Positions 1 to 6,800 of a stretch of 64,000 nucleotides of DNA are shown here, in pieces. The stretch spans positions 1 through 64,000 of the forward strand of contig DATHDG010000006.1 of NCBI GenBank assembly GCA_035319125.1, given 5' to 3'. The notes beneath the pieces are model-generated. The model had not been told where the DNA came from and did not search any database. It worked only from the letters and a program-made list of their open reading frames with translations. The translations under genes and the position numbers were made by a program. The DNA is from Fen-1308 sp035319125 (GTDB lineage: Bacteria; Nitrospirota; Thermodesulfovibrionia; Thermodesulfovibrionales; Dissulfurispiraceae). How positions within the stretch are numbered: the first letter of the stretch is position 1; each line of letters opens with the position of its first letter.

Positions 1-179
1 TATATATAGTCTTCCACAATAACGAAGTAAATTTTCTGCCCTGGGTAGCTTTCCTGGTCTGGATGATCGGAAAGTTTCCACACATCCCCGCGTGCAAGAT
101 GGTAAATTATCTTTTCAAAAGATATATTTTTCTCTCTTTTAAGCCACTCATTTTTCTCTGCATCCCAATCATATTTCAT
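1..179 (-). CDS. BrnT/DUF497-like toxin, 3' part outside window
   Basis: Reading leftward from the ATG at 179 gives 59 residues with no stop before the window edge, so the C-terminus is missing. The N-terminus begins MKYDWDAEKNEWLK and continues with an ISFE segment and a QKIYFVIVEDY strand. This is the pattern of DUF497/BrnT-type ribonuclease toxins (an early D-W-D-x-x-K-N motif, then I-S-F-E-x-x). BrnT toxins cleave RNA and are normally paired with a BrnA antitoxin, which would lie beyond the left edge. The gene points the same way as the mazF and VOC genes and starts just after an attC-like site, so it is probably the third cassette of the integron. The family call rests on motif memory only. 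Confidence 0.55.
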   Translation of the reverse strand, partial: MKYDWDAEKNEWLKREKNISFEKIIYHLARGDVWKLSDHPDQESYPGQKIYFVIVEDYI

Positions 180-193
180 TTCTTAATTATATT

Positions 194-254
194 GGGATAA
201 TGATTGAACTGTACGGCGTAGTGAAACGAAGTCCGCACGAGTGATTTGTTATGC
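194..254 (-). other. attC-like integron recombination site
   Basis: Read on the minus strand, the site opens with GCATAAC (plus 254-248), which fits the attC R-box RYYYAAC. An imperfect hairpin follows: CCGCACGAGT (233-242) pairs with ACTGTACGG (208-216) over nine pairs with one G-T wobble. The base at 239 is unpaired, as expected for an extrahelical base of an attC. The distal R-box (around 194-200, GGGATAA on plus) pairs only partly and lacks the canonical GTT. The mazF stop codon lies inside the first R-box, which is the usual compact layout of gene cassettes. Confidence 0.6.
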
Positions 255-587
255 ACCTATTATCTCATTCAGTCCGTCAACAACCTGTGCTATTTCCTCA
301 GGAGAAGCTCTTCCGATTATTTTCCCTATTCTCTCAACAGAAAGCGTCCGAATCTGGCTTATTTTTACCCATGACTCTTTGGGTAAATTCGAGGTTTGTA
401 ATTTAAGGGTAAGAGGAAATCCTGCTTTCTGAGGTTGACTGGTTAGAGCTACGGCAATAACTGTCCCCGACCGTTCATTAAAAATATCTTGGCTTAAAAT
501 CAAAACAGGTCGTAACCCTGATTGCTCATGTCCCCGCACAGGGTTCAGATCAGCCCATCTAATGTCCCCCCTTAATATTCGGGCCAT
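249..587 (-). CDS. mazF: MazF/PemK-family mRNA interferase toxin
   Basis: This 112-residue protein has the MazF/PemK fold signature: RGDIRWADLNPVRGHEQSG at the N-terminus (beta strand plus the G-x-E-x-x-x-x-R-P active-site loop), RPVLILS, then a T-S-Q-P loop and QIRTLSVERIG near residues 77-87. MazF toxins are ribosome-independent endoribonucleases that cut mRNA at short motifs and are neutralised by a co-encoded antitoxin. The start overlaps the end of the upstream ribbon-helix-helix antitoxin by 16 bp, so the two are translationally coupled. The stop codon falls inside an attC-like R-box. The gene therefore looks like the toxin half of a toxin-antitoxin integron cassette, a cargo type often thought to stabilise arrays. 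Confidence 0.9.
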   Translation of the reverse strand: MARILRGDIRWADLNPVRGHEQSGLRPVLILSQDIFNERSGTVIAVALTSQPQKAGFPLTLKLQTSNLPKESWVKISQIRTLSVERIGKIIGRASPEEIAQVVDGLNEIIGA

Positions 588-814
588 TGGCTCAGATCCT
601 CGGTTAATCCTTCATCCGCCATTGCCTTTTCAAAGGTCGGATCAAGCTTCGCGCATTCTTTGGCTAGACGGGTGCGTTTTATCCGTGCAAGTTTTTCCTT
701 TACAGCTTCCTGAATAGCCTGGCTGCGATTTTGAAAAATATGTTTACTAACAAATGTGTCCAGCTGATCAATGTACTGTTCATCTAATGTAATAGCAATC
801 TTTGTTTTGCCCAT
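572..814 (-). CDS. Ribbon-helix-helix (CopG-type) antitoxin
   Basis: This 80-residue protein starts KTKIAITLDEQYIDQLD, a ribbon-helix-helix N-terminus, followed by FQNRSQAIQEAVKEKL, the helix B region of CopG/MetJ-like DNA-binding dimers. The C-terminal 30 residues are acidic and end GLTEDLSQWPEY, typical of the flexible segment that wraps the MazF toxin. It has a strong Shine-Dalgarno (GGAGGTG, 8 nt upstream) and precedes mazF with a 16-bp overlap. By analogy it neutralises the toxin and represses the pair. It is the first gene of its cassette, lying just downstream (leftward) of the half attC behind the VOC gene. Confidence 0.85.
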   Translation of the reverse strand: MGKTKIAITLDEQYIDQLDTFVSKHIFQNRSQAIQEAVKEKLARIKRTRLAKECAKLDPTFEKAMADEGLTEDLSQWPEY

Positions 815-885
815 AAAAGCACCTCCGGTATTACTTTATATCATACCGATGGTTTTATGTTGCTGTCAATTGATTGTTTTGCGGC

Positions 886-892
886 GTTAGGC
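886..892 (-). other. attC R-box half site behind the VOC gene
   Basis: GTTAGGC on the plus strand (GCCTAAC on minus) fits the consensus attC core GTTRRRY/RYYYAAC and starts 1 bp after the VOC stop codon. No matching second R-box or imperfect stem is visible before the antitoxin start at 814. The site is therefore a half site, an eroded attC or a chance match. Its position exactly at a cassette boundary favours an eroded site. Confidence 0.4.
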
Positions 893-893
893 T

Positions 894-1253
894 TTAAGAT
901 TTAGCTTTGTGTATCATAATCTTGTTGCCGTCCGGGTCGGCGATGATTGAAAACACACTAGTGGGTAACTCAACATGCGGAACTAAGACTTTCGCTCCGA
1001 ACTTTGGCAGTCTTGTCATCTCACTTTCGAAATCATGGACTTCAAGCGCTATAAATGTCCCCTGTGAAGATGGCTTAAACGCTTCGCCAAGGTTTCCAAT
1101 CGTCAAAATTCCACTACCGACACGATATTCTACCAGTTGGCCATCTGGGCTCTCAAACATTGGTTTTACCTGAAGAAGTTCGCCATAGAAGGCCTTGGCG
1201 GCGGTCATATCTGAAACTGGGATTCCAGTAAATGCGATATCGGTGATGCTCAT
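894..1253 (-). CDS. VOC-superfamily (glyoxalase/bleomycin-resistance fold) protein
   Basis: This 119-residue protein is a single VOC module pair. It begins ITDIAFTGIPVSDMTAAKAFYGELL (the first beta-alpha-beta unit, typical of glyoxalase-like proteins) and ends FSIIADPDGNKIMIHKAKS, the hallmark D-P-D-G-N-x-x strand of the second unit. Proteins of this size and ending dimerise and act as metal-dependent isomerases or lyases, or as antibiotic or aldehyde-binding proteins. The substrate cannot be predicted. GAGAGGAATTCGCA before the ATG gives a good ribosome-binding site. It is the promoter-proximal cassette gene of the integron array, the position most strongly expressed from the array promoter. 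Confidence 0.85.
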   Translation of the reverse strand: MSITDIAFTGIPVSDMTAAKAFYGELLQVKPMFESPDGQLVEYRVGSGILTIGNLGEAFKPSSQGTFIALEVHDFESEMTRLPKFGAKVLVPHVELPTSVFSIIADPDGNKIMIHKAKS

Positions 1254-1300
1254 TGCGAATTCCTCTCTTCGTTTTGTATGGGGTTTGAATTTTGTAGCTT

Positions 1301-1434
1301 AATGCGGCAGTTGAGCGGTGCCCCGCAGGGGCGATCCGTCTCGAACTCCTGGTTCTTCGCCCGAGCTGAGCGAGGGCGACAGGAGTGAGCCGCGCAACTG
1401 CCGCATTCTTCCCCGAGCGAAGCGAGGGGAAGAA
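1301..1434. repeat. Three-way-junction inverted-repeat element next to the integron promoter
   Basis: Perfect 13-bp outer arms (1301-1313 and 1395-1407) are extended by GCGG/CCGC (1315-1318 with 1390-1393). Inside are two further hairpins: GCCCC/GGGGC (1320-1324 with 1328-1332), and a longer arm built of ACTCCTG/CAGGAGT (1345-1351 with 1380-1386) plus TCGCCC/GGGCGA (1357-1362 with 1374-1379). A separate perfect 9-bp hairpin (1406-1414 with 1426-1434) abuts it. The GC-rich element contrasts with its AT-rich flanks. It lacks RYYYAAC...GTTRRRY in attC order, so it is not a normal attC. It could be a MITE, a structured RNA in the cassette leader, or part of an unusual attI. Confidence 0.6.
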
Positions 1435-1460
1435 CAAATTATTATCTGAACGAATACTAA

Positions 1461-1489
1461 TGTATATCACATTGTAATATCTATGTCAA
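1461..1489 (-). promoter_or_regulatory. Leftward cassette promoter (Pc-like)
   Basis: On the minus strand a perfect -35 TTGACA (1489-1484) is separated by 17 bp from TATACA (1466-1461). It points into the VOC/toxin-antitoxin array and away from intI, which is the position of the Pc promoter in integrons. Confidence 0.6.
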
Positions 1490-1505
1490 TTAGAAATGCA
1501 ATACC

Positions 1506-1534
1506 TTGACTTAATTGTTGAAATTATTTATATT
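1506..1534 (+). promoter_or_regulatory. intI promoter
   Basis: TTGACT (1506-1511), a 17-bp spacer and TATATT (1529-1534) make a strong housekeeping-type promoter directed at the integrase. The expected transcription start, near 1541, lies at the edge of the palindrome at 1543-1570. Confidence 0.65.
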
Positions 1535-1542
1535 TTAGTGGG

Positions 1543-1570
1543 GACTAATATGCTAATACGAATATTAGTC
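1543..1570. promoter_or_regulatory. Palindromic operator candidate over the intI start of transcription
   Basis: GACTAATAT (1543-1551) and ATATTAGTC (1562-1570) are perfect inverted repeats with a 10-bp centre. They lie just downstream of the intI -10 box and upstream of the ribosome-binding site. In known integrons intI is repressed by LexA at this position. This palindrome does not match the E. coli or Bacillus SOS boxes, so the repressor is unknown. Confidence 0.5.
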
Positions 1571-1586
1571 ACACGGGGAGGTGCTG

Positions 1587-2975
1587 ATGCAAACAATTCC
1601 GGCGGATATTGCCGAGCTTTATGAGAAAACGCTCTCGACGGCTGAAGTCCCGGTGGCCTTAAGCGATTTCTACAAGAAGTGGCTGCGATACTTTTTAGAC
1701 TTCTGTCATAAATATGGTCACGATGCAACCACTCCGCAAAGCCTCGCGCCTTTTATAGAAAAACTCCGATCAAAAAAACAGTCACCGGCATATCAGAGAC
1801 AGGCCGAGCATGCCGTTATTCTCGATCATGAAATGCAGAGAAAGCCCGCTTTGTCTTCCGCACAGCCCGGATACCATGCATCCGCTGTGGTCGTGCCGCT
1901 GCAGGAAACGAAAATGAATGAATCGCCTGCTCAATCATATGCGCGATCCTTTGGTCCTTCGTTGACGCGCAGCCATTTTAATGACTGGCGCTGTCTAAAG
2001 AAATCCGCCTCGCCCGAATGGGACGCGCTTATCGACAAACTTGCGGACGAGATAAAGACCCGCCACTACTCCAGGAAAACGCTCAAAGCATACGCAGATT
2101 GGAGCCGAAATTTTCAGGACTATCTAAAAAACAAGCCCCCTGAGGACTTGTCGCAGGCGGATGTAAAAGATTATCTCACGCATCTGGCGGTAAAGTGCAA
2201 GGTTGCTGCTTCAACTCAGAACCAGGCGTTTAATGCGCTTTTGTTTCTGTATAGGCATATTTTAAAGAAAGATTTCGGCGAGCATAAAGACATTCCACGC
2301 GCCAAGAAGTCGAAATATATACCTGTTGTTCTTTCAAAACGGGAAGTAGACGCAGTGTTGAAGCATCTTGAGTATCCTTTCAATTTAGTGGTCAAGTTGC
2401 TCTACGGCTGTGGGCTTCGGTTATTCGAATGTGTCAAACTGCGTATCCAGAACTTCAACTTCGATGAAGGCATTCTGAGCATCCAGGACGGCAAAGGGAA
2501 AAAGTCGCGGACTGTTCCGCTGCCTCAGTCTATAACCCCTGAACTTTTGCATCAAATTGAGGTTGTAAGGAAACTTCATGACGATGACCTCGAGTCCGGC
2601 TACTCCGGCGTGTTTCTCGATCATCAGCTCGAAAAAAAATATCCGAGGGCTGCCAAAGAATTTATCTGGCAGTGGTTTTTTCCGCAGCACTCTCTGACGT
2701 ATGTGGCCGAAAATAAGGAGAAGAGGCGCTATCATATACATGAAAGGTACGTTCAGGAAGCGCTCTATGAAGCGGTAAGACGGGCCAGACTCACAAAGCG
2801 CGTTACTGCGCACACCTTTCGCCATAGCTTTGCCACACATCTTTTGCAGGCCAATTATGATATCCGCACAATCCAGACGCTGCTAGGCCACAGCGATGTG
2901 AGGACAACGATGATCTACACCCATTGCGTGCCGAGTAAAACCGCTAAGGAAGCAAGGAGTCCGCTAGATTTTTGA
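1587..2975 (+). CDS. intI: Integron integrase (tyrosine recombinase, IntI family) with N-terminal extension
   Basis: The C-terminal half carries the tyrosine recombinase residues: Arg in YGCGLRLFE, Lys in KGKKSRTVPL, H-x-x-R in AHTFRHSF, GHSDVRTTM, and the nucleophile in MIYTH. Between the first Arg box and H-x-x-R is the extra segment that separates IntI from XerC/D (WQWFFPQ ... RRYHIHERYVQEALYEA). IntI enzymes insert and excise gene cassettes at attI and attC. The ATG at 1587 has GGGGAGGTG 4-7 nt upstream; the GTG at 1581 would overlap this Shine-Dalgarno and is rejected. At 462 residues it is about 120 longer than IntI1 (337). The extra N-terminal block precedes the SAM-like core-binding domain (around residue 150). 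Confidence 0.85.
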   Translation: MQTIPADIAELYEKTLSTAEVPVALSDFYKKWLRYFLDFCHKYGHDATTPQSLAPFIEKLRSKKQSPAYQRQAEHAVILDHEMQRKPALSSAQPGYHASAVVVPLQETKMNESPAQSYARSFGPSLTRSHFNDWRCLKKSASPEWDALIDKLADEIKTRHYSRKTLKAYADWSRNFQDYLKNKPPEDLSQADVKDYLTHLAVKCKVAASTQNQAFNALLFLYRHILKKDFGEHKDIPRAKKSKYIPVVLSKREVDAVLKHLEYPFNLVVKLLYGCGLRLFECVKLRIQNFNFDEGILSIQDGKGKKSRTVPLPQSITPELLHQIEVVRKLHDDDLESGYSGVFLDHQLEKKYPRAAKEFIWQWFFPQHSLTYVAENKEKRRYHIHERYVQEALYEAVRRARLTKRVTAHTFRHSFATHLLQANYDIRTIQTLLGHSDVRTTMIYTHCVPSKTAKEARSPLDF

Positions 2976-3061
2976 AAGGCCTGCTTAAGCAGGATAGACG
3001 TCATGGCCATCAAGTGCAAACGACCAGCGGTTTTCCAGGCACCCTCTGTATTGCGTTTGAT

Positions 3062-3502
3062 CTATAAAAACCTGCCTATGATCTCGCTTTTATCCGCTTT
3101 CGTCAGGTTGGCCGCGATATTCTTCTCCAGCTTCGATTTCACAACCTGGTCCAGAGATTCTACTATTTGACCGTTGATAGCTTTTTCTGCAGCCAAATGC
3201 CAGCCATCGCATTTCTCTTCTGCGATTATTCTATTGATTGTTCTGGCTATATTTCGGATGAGTCTTTTTTCATTTTCGATTTGGATATTGTGAGCCTCGC
3301 CCGATCCCTTGGCAAAGGAACTCTTTCCGACCGACTCTCCGAAGTTTCCGGCCTGGTCCGAGAATTTCTCCGAGTATTTACCGTGGGCTTCCAGCGAATC
3401 GAACTGTTCAATGAGGTCGAGCTTGCCTGTGCCCATAGGCGTCTTTGAAAACTTGTACGCATTGAAATGACCTAAATCTGCTACAACTACTATTTTGCCC
3501 AT
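3062..3502 (-). CDS. Host-attachment family protein (PF10116-like)
   Basis: This 146-residue protein starts MGKIVVVADLGHFNAYKF, the conserved strand of the bacterial host attachment family (baeRF-like fold). In these proteins a V-V-x-D-x-x-x-x-x-x-Y/F start is followed by a basic and acidic linker and a helical LIRNIARTINRIIAEEKCDGWHLAAEK-type core. The fold is related to release-factor eRF1 domain-like proteins. The first member was described as needed for attachment to host cells, but biochemical function is not established. It is monocistronic, with ATG preceded by GAAAGAAGGTGCG. No secretion signal is visible, so it is probably cytoplasmic. Confidence 0.75.
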   Translation of the reverse strand: MGKIVVVADLGHFNAYKFSKTPMGTGKLDLIEQFDSLEAHGKYSEKFSDQAGNFGESVGKSSFAKGSGEAHNIQIENEKRLIRNIARTINRIIAEEKCDGWHLAAEKAINGQIVESLDQVVKSKLEKNIAANLTKADKSEIIGRFL

Positions 3503-3601
3503 AACGCACCTTCTTTCCTCTGATTGTTATATGGTCAGTATATTAGGAAATGATGCAACAGGCAACGCAGGTATTATGATGAGCGATTCGATACAGCTGT
3601 T

Positions 3602-4282
3602 CTATTCTTTGAAGCGGTACCCGATACCTGGGATTGTGCTGATAAGAAAAGGCCGTGAGGGGTCGGACTCTATTTTTTGGCGAAGATGCTGAATATGCAC
3701 ATCAATTACCCTGCTCCAGGAATAGATCTTATTATCTTTCCACAGCAGCTTTTTTATGACCTCCCTCCGGACAACTTCTCCGCGATGGGCAACCAGAAAA
3801 CAGAGCAGTTCATATTCTTTCGGTGTCAGAGTAATTTCATGCTCTCGGATCCTGACCAGGCGGCGCTTATAATCTATCGAAAGGTCATGTATGAACGTTA
3901 TTTCCTCAATTGCAGGCTTTGATCTTCTTAGTAAAGCTTTTATTCTGGCCATAAGCTCGAGAGTTTCAAATGGTTTAACCACATAGTCGTCTGCACCTCC
4001 TTCGAGTCCTATAATTTTATCGGACACCTTATCCTTAGCTGTAAGCAGGATTATCGGCAAAGATTGCCGGCTTTCTCTGATAGTCCGGCATATCTCGAAT
4101 CCGTTGCCGTCCGGCAGCATGACATCCAGCAGTAGCAGGTCCGGGTCGGACGACTCAAGAATGTCTCGCCCGTCTTCCCACGTTTCTGCTGTGGATACTG
4201 TGAAGCCGTTAAGCTCCAAGTTTGCTTTCAGCACACGCAGGATGTCAGGGTCGTCATCAATCAGAAGCAGTTTGTCAGACAT
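3602..4282 (-). CDS. OmpR/PhoB-family response regulator
   Basis: This 226-residue protein has an N-terminal receiver domain (DDDPDILRV acidic pocket, LLLDVMLPDGNG with the phosphoacceptor Asp near residue 52, LLTAKD with the signalling Lys near 102). A winged-helix DNA-binding domain follows (LTPKEYELLCFL, RVIDVHIQHLRQKIE, TIPGIGYRF). Phosphorylation by its partner kinase should control DNA binding. It lies 33 bp downstream of the haem-sensor kinase gene on the same strand and is almost certainly its cognate regulator. No target can be named. Confidence 0.92.
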   Translation of the reverse strand: MSDKLLLIDDDPDILRVLKANLELNGFTVSTAETWEDGRDILESSDPDLLLLDVMLPDGNGFEICRTIRESRQSLPIILLTAKDKVSDKIIGLEGGADDYVVKPFETLELMARIKALLRRSKPAIEEITFIHDLSIDYKRRLVRIREHEITLTPKEYELLCFLVAHRGEVVRREVIKKLLWKDNKIYSWSRVIDVHIQHLRQKIESDPSRPFLISTIPGIGYRFKE

Positions 4283-4315
4283 TTTTCAATCTATTATAGC
4301 GGATTCCTTTTCGAT

Positions 4316-5968
4316 TTATGCCCGGAGCAACCTAAAATAAAAGCAACTTCCGTTAACACCATCGCTATTAATCCCGATAAAACCGCCATGGGCGTCGATG
4401 ATGCTGCGACAAATTGCAAGACCCAGGCCTGATCCCTCTTTGCTCCCGGATTTGTAGAACTTATCGAATACCACACCCTGTCTGTCCGGAGTAATTCCGG
4501 GACCTTGGTCGCAGACTTCGGCTATCACGTAAGTGCCGTCTGTGAATGTTCTCACTTTTATATCTGAGCCTTCGGGGCTGAATTTAAGTGCGTTTGAGAG
4601 CAGGTTTATCATGACTTGTCTTAACCGGTCTTCATCAGCCAAAACAGTAAGCCCATCATCGAGATCCCTGTTTATGCGGACATTTCTCTTATCCGCTTCT
4701 ACCTGGAAGTATATTATAGTTTCAGCAGCAATGGATGAAAGATCCAAAATCTTTAAATTTAACTCAGCCGAGCCTGTTTCGATTCTCTCCAAATCGAGCA
4801 TATCGTTAACCATTCGGATCAAGCGTTCTGCATTCTTTCTAATTACTTCAAAGAATATATAGAGCTCATCTATCGAGTTCTGATCTGATTTGGCAGATAT
4901 GGCTGAAGCAAGTCGAACCGAAATATAATCCATTGCACCTTTGATCGACGTCAGCGGTGTTCTCAGTTCATGTGATGCTCCCGAGATGAAGTCAGATTTT
5001 CTGGTGTTGATTTCACGGAGGAGGGCGTTCGCCTGCATAAGCTTCGAGTTGCTATCTTCGATATCTTTTGTTGCTGCCTTTATCTTGTCATTAAGGCCCT
5101 GGTGGTATTCGGAAAGGGCTTTCGCCATCTCTGCAAATGTGCGCGAAAGATCCTCCAGCTCATCGCCGGTAGTCAATACTTCAGAGGGAGGGATCCTTCC
5201 CTCTGAGAAATCTTTCATTGAGGATTTCAGTTTTCTAGTGGGGCTAAGCACCAGCTTATTCATCATAAGGAACATCGCTATGACAAGGGAGAGGACTGTG
5301 AGAATATTAGCAATGACCATCTCTTCCTTGTTCTTAGCAATTTCAGCCAGCGTCTTATCTATCGGTACTGTGATACTTATGGCACCCCGCATGTCTCCAA
5401 CCTTATACCCCTGTTTGGCATGACAGCGCAGGCATGATTCTTCAACATACAACGGAGATATGTACCGGAGGAATTTTGATTTGCCGATTTCCTGAACAGA
5501 GAGCAATTCATATAGCTCTTTTGTTTCGAATCGACTCATTGCATCCCTCTCGAAATCATCAGGGGCGTTTTCAGGGTTAATCAGATTACTACTCGTAATA
5601 TGGAACCAGTATAACCCTTGTTCTTTTGCATATTCAGACAGGTCTTTTGTAACCATGGCCGGAGTTTTGATAATATAGCGCTTTCCTTTGGCATCCGTAA
5701 TATCAGCATCAGTAGTATATGGGCTGGGCTTCATTGAAGGAAGCCTCTCGATGAATATACCGCCATGATCAGCGACCCATTTGCGGGTGATGACGATCTG
5801 TTTAAACAATATCCTCACTTCTGTTTCAACCTGCCCCATAATGAGCTTCTCCTGCCTTTGTGCGAGAAAATGAAAGGATATGCCGAGAGCAATGATCAAG
5901 GTAAGGCTGCAACCGATTATGAATTTGAAGCTCAGAGCGAATCTGGGCAAATGAAATCTTCCGGACAT
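4316..5968 (-). CDS. Membrane sensor histidine kinase with DUF3365 (haem c, CxxCH) sensor domain
   Basis: This 550-residue kinase has a first membrane helix around 13-30 and a periplasmic DUF3365/Tll0287-like domain (about 40-205). A second membrane helix (about 218-236) leads to a HAMP linker, a HisKA box (GASHELRTPL, with the phosphoacceptor His) and a complete HATPase (NLLSNALKF, DQGPGITPD, GSGLGLAIC). The sensor domain contains C-L-R-C-H, a c-type haem attachment motif, near residues 177-181. Proteins of this type are proposed to sense redox state or gases through the haem; that role is inferred here. It is followed after 33 bp by its response regulator. Haem attachment would need the System II machinery (ResB/CcsA) encoded elsewhere in this window. 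Confidence 0.9.
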   Translation of the reverse strand: MSGRFHLPRFALSFKFIIGCSLTLIIALGISFHFLAQRQEKLIMGQVETEVRILFKQIVITRKWVADHGGIFIERLPSMKPSPYTTDADITDAKGKRYIIKTPAMVTKDLSEYAKEQGLYWFHITSSNLINPENAPDDFERDAMSRFETKELYELLSVQEIGKSKFLRYISPLYVEESCLRCHAKQGYKVGDMRGAISITVPIDKTLAEIAKNKEEMVIANILTVLSLVIAMFLMMNKLVLSPTRKLKSSMKDFSEGRIPPSEVLTTGDELEDLSRTFAEMAKALSEYHQGLNDKIKAATKDIEDSNSKLMQANALLREINTRKSDFISGASHELRTPLTSIKGAMDYISVRLASAISAKSDQNSIDELYIFFEVIRKNAERLIRMVNDMLDLERIETGSAELNLKILDLSSIAAETIIYFQVEADKRNVRINRDLDDGLTVLADEDRLRQVMINLLSNALKFSPEGSDIKVRTFTDGTYVIAEVCDQGPGITPDRQGVVFDKFYKSGSKEGSGLGLAICRSIIDAHGGFIGINSDGVNGSCFYFRLLRA

Positions 5969-6022
5969 GATTAATATTAAAGAGGAAAACCTTCTTTCCG
6001 CAACTGTATCCAGACTGGATTA

Positions 6023-6031
6023 TGATATAAT
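6023..6031 (+). promoter_or_regulatory. Extended -10 promoter of yajQ
   Basis: TGATATAAT matches the extended -10 consensus TGnTATAAT and lies 42 bp before the yajQ ATG. No clear -35 is present, which is usual for extended -10 promoters. The same nine bases recur at 33227 and 46025. Confidence 0.6.
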
Positions 6032-6073
6032 GAATAAACGCGAATAGTCCTGCGCATTTTCTGGAGGTTTCCG

Positions 6074-6571
6074 ATGGCTGACGAGCATTCATTTGACATA
6101 GCTTGTGAATTGGACATGCAGGAGGTTTCCAACGCGGTGACCCAGGCTGTGAAGGAAATCGGGCAGCGGTTCGATTTTAAGGGCAGCAAGAGCAGCATTG
6201 ATTTGGACAAGGGCAAGGCTGTTATTACCCTCGTGTCCGACGACGAGTTTAAACTTAAGAGCGTGGTTGACATTTTGCAGTCCAAGCTGGTCAAGCGCGG
6301 CATTGCTCTTAAAGCCTTGAGCTATGGCAAGATAGAGCAGGCTGCTGGCGGCACGGTGCGTCAAATGGTAACTTTGCAGCAGGGCATACCTCAAGATAAG
6401 GCCAAGGAAATCGTCAGGCTTATCAAGGACACGAAGATGAAGGTCTCGTCGGAAATACAGAAAGATCAGGTTCGGGTTCGGGGAAAGAAAATAGATGACC
6501 TGCAGGCTATCATGTCAATGCTAAAGGAAAAAGATTTCGGAATACACCTTCAATTTGCGAACTATCGATAG
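6074..6571 (+). CDS. yajQ: YajQ-family nucleotide/cyclic-di-GMP-binding protein
   Basis: This 165-residue protein aligns along its length with YajQ: SFDIACELDMQEVSNAV at the start, QRFDFKGSKSSIDL, a central AAGGTVRQMVTLQQGI, and the end KEKDFGIHLQFANYR. YajQ has two ferredoxin-like domains and binds nucleotides; a Xanthomonas homologue binds cyclic di-GMP and modulates a transcription factor. That activity is known for the family and not shown here. A Shine-Dalgarno (TGGAGG) precedes the ATG. The end is followed by a 69-residue hypothetical gene that may be co-transcribed. Confidence 0.92.
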   Translation: MADEHSFDIACELDMQEVSNAVTQAVKEIGQRFDFKGSKSSIDLDKGKAVITLVSDDEFKLKSVVDILQSKLVKRGIALKALSYGKIEQAAGGTVRQMVTLQQGIPQDKAKEIVRLIKDTKMKVSSEIQKDQVRVRGKKIDDLQAIMSMLKEKDFGIHLQFANYR

Positions 6572-6590
6572 ATCGGAACGGGGGATTAAG

Positions 6591-6800
6591 ATGGTTAAAA
6601 TGTCTCATGTGAGGTCTTTGTACAGCAAGATGCTTGTGACGTGCTACGAATTTGAAGGAAAGAAATACGTTGCCAATCAGCACGGGGATTTCGATGTCTT
6701 CGAAGGAGAATACACTCGGGACAACAAGGTCGGAACGCTCAAGGCGCAGTCCAAAGAGATGCAGGACCTCATTTACATGTATAAGAAGCAGGGCAGATAG
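6591..6800 (+). CDS. Small hypothetical protein downstream of yajQ
   Basis: This is an unrecognised 69-residue protein, basic at both ends, with the core LVTCYEFEGKKYVANQHGDFDVFEGEY that suggests a small beta-rich fold. The frame stays open upstream to 6555, but the ATG at 6591 has a clear GGGGG-type ribosome-binding site 7-10 nt before it and does not overlap yajQ. It sits 19 bp after yajQ on the same strand, so co-transcription is likely. No membrane helix or export signal is visible, and no function is proposed. Confidence 0.6.
   Translation: MVKMSHVRSLYSKMLVTCYEFEGKKYVANQHGDFDVFEGEYTRDNKVGTLKAQSKEMQDLIYMYKKQGR

Noticed and set aside
1301..1407. Inverted-repeat element as an attC site
   Set aside because: The boxes that fit GTTRRRY and RYYYAAC occur in the wrong order and orientation for attC, and the arms are perfect, unlike attC with extrahelical bases.
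1153..1470. 105-codon minus-strand frame over the inverted-repeat element
   Set aside because: It runs across the structured element and overlaps the VOC gene out of frame; its Arg/Ser-rich translation is typical of non-coding GC-rich palindromes.
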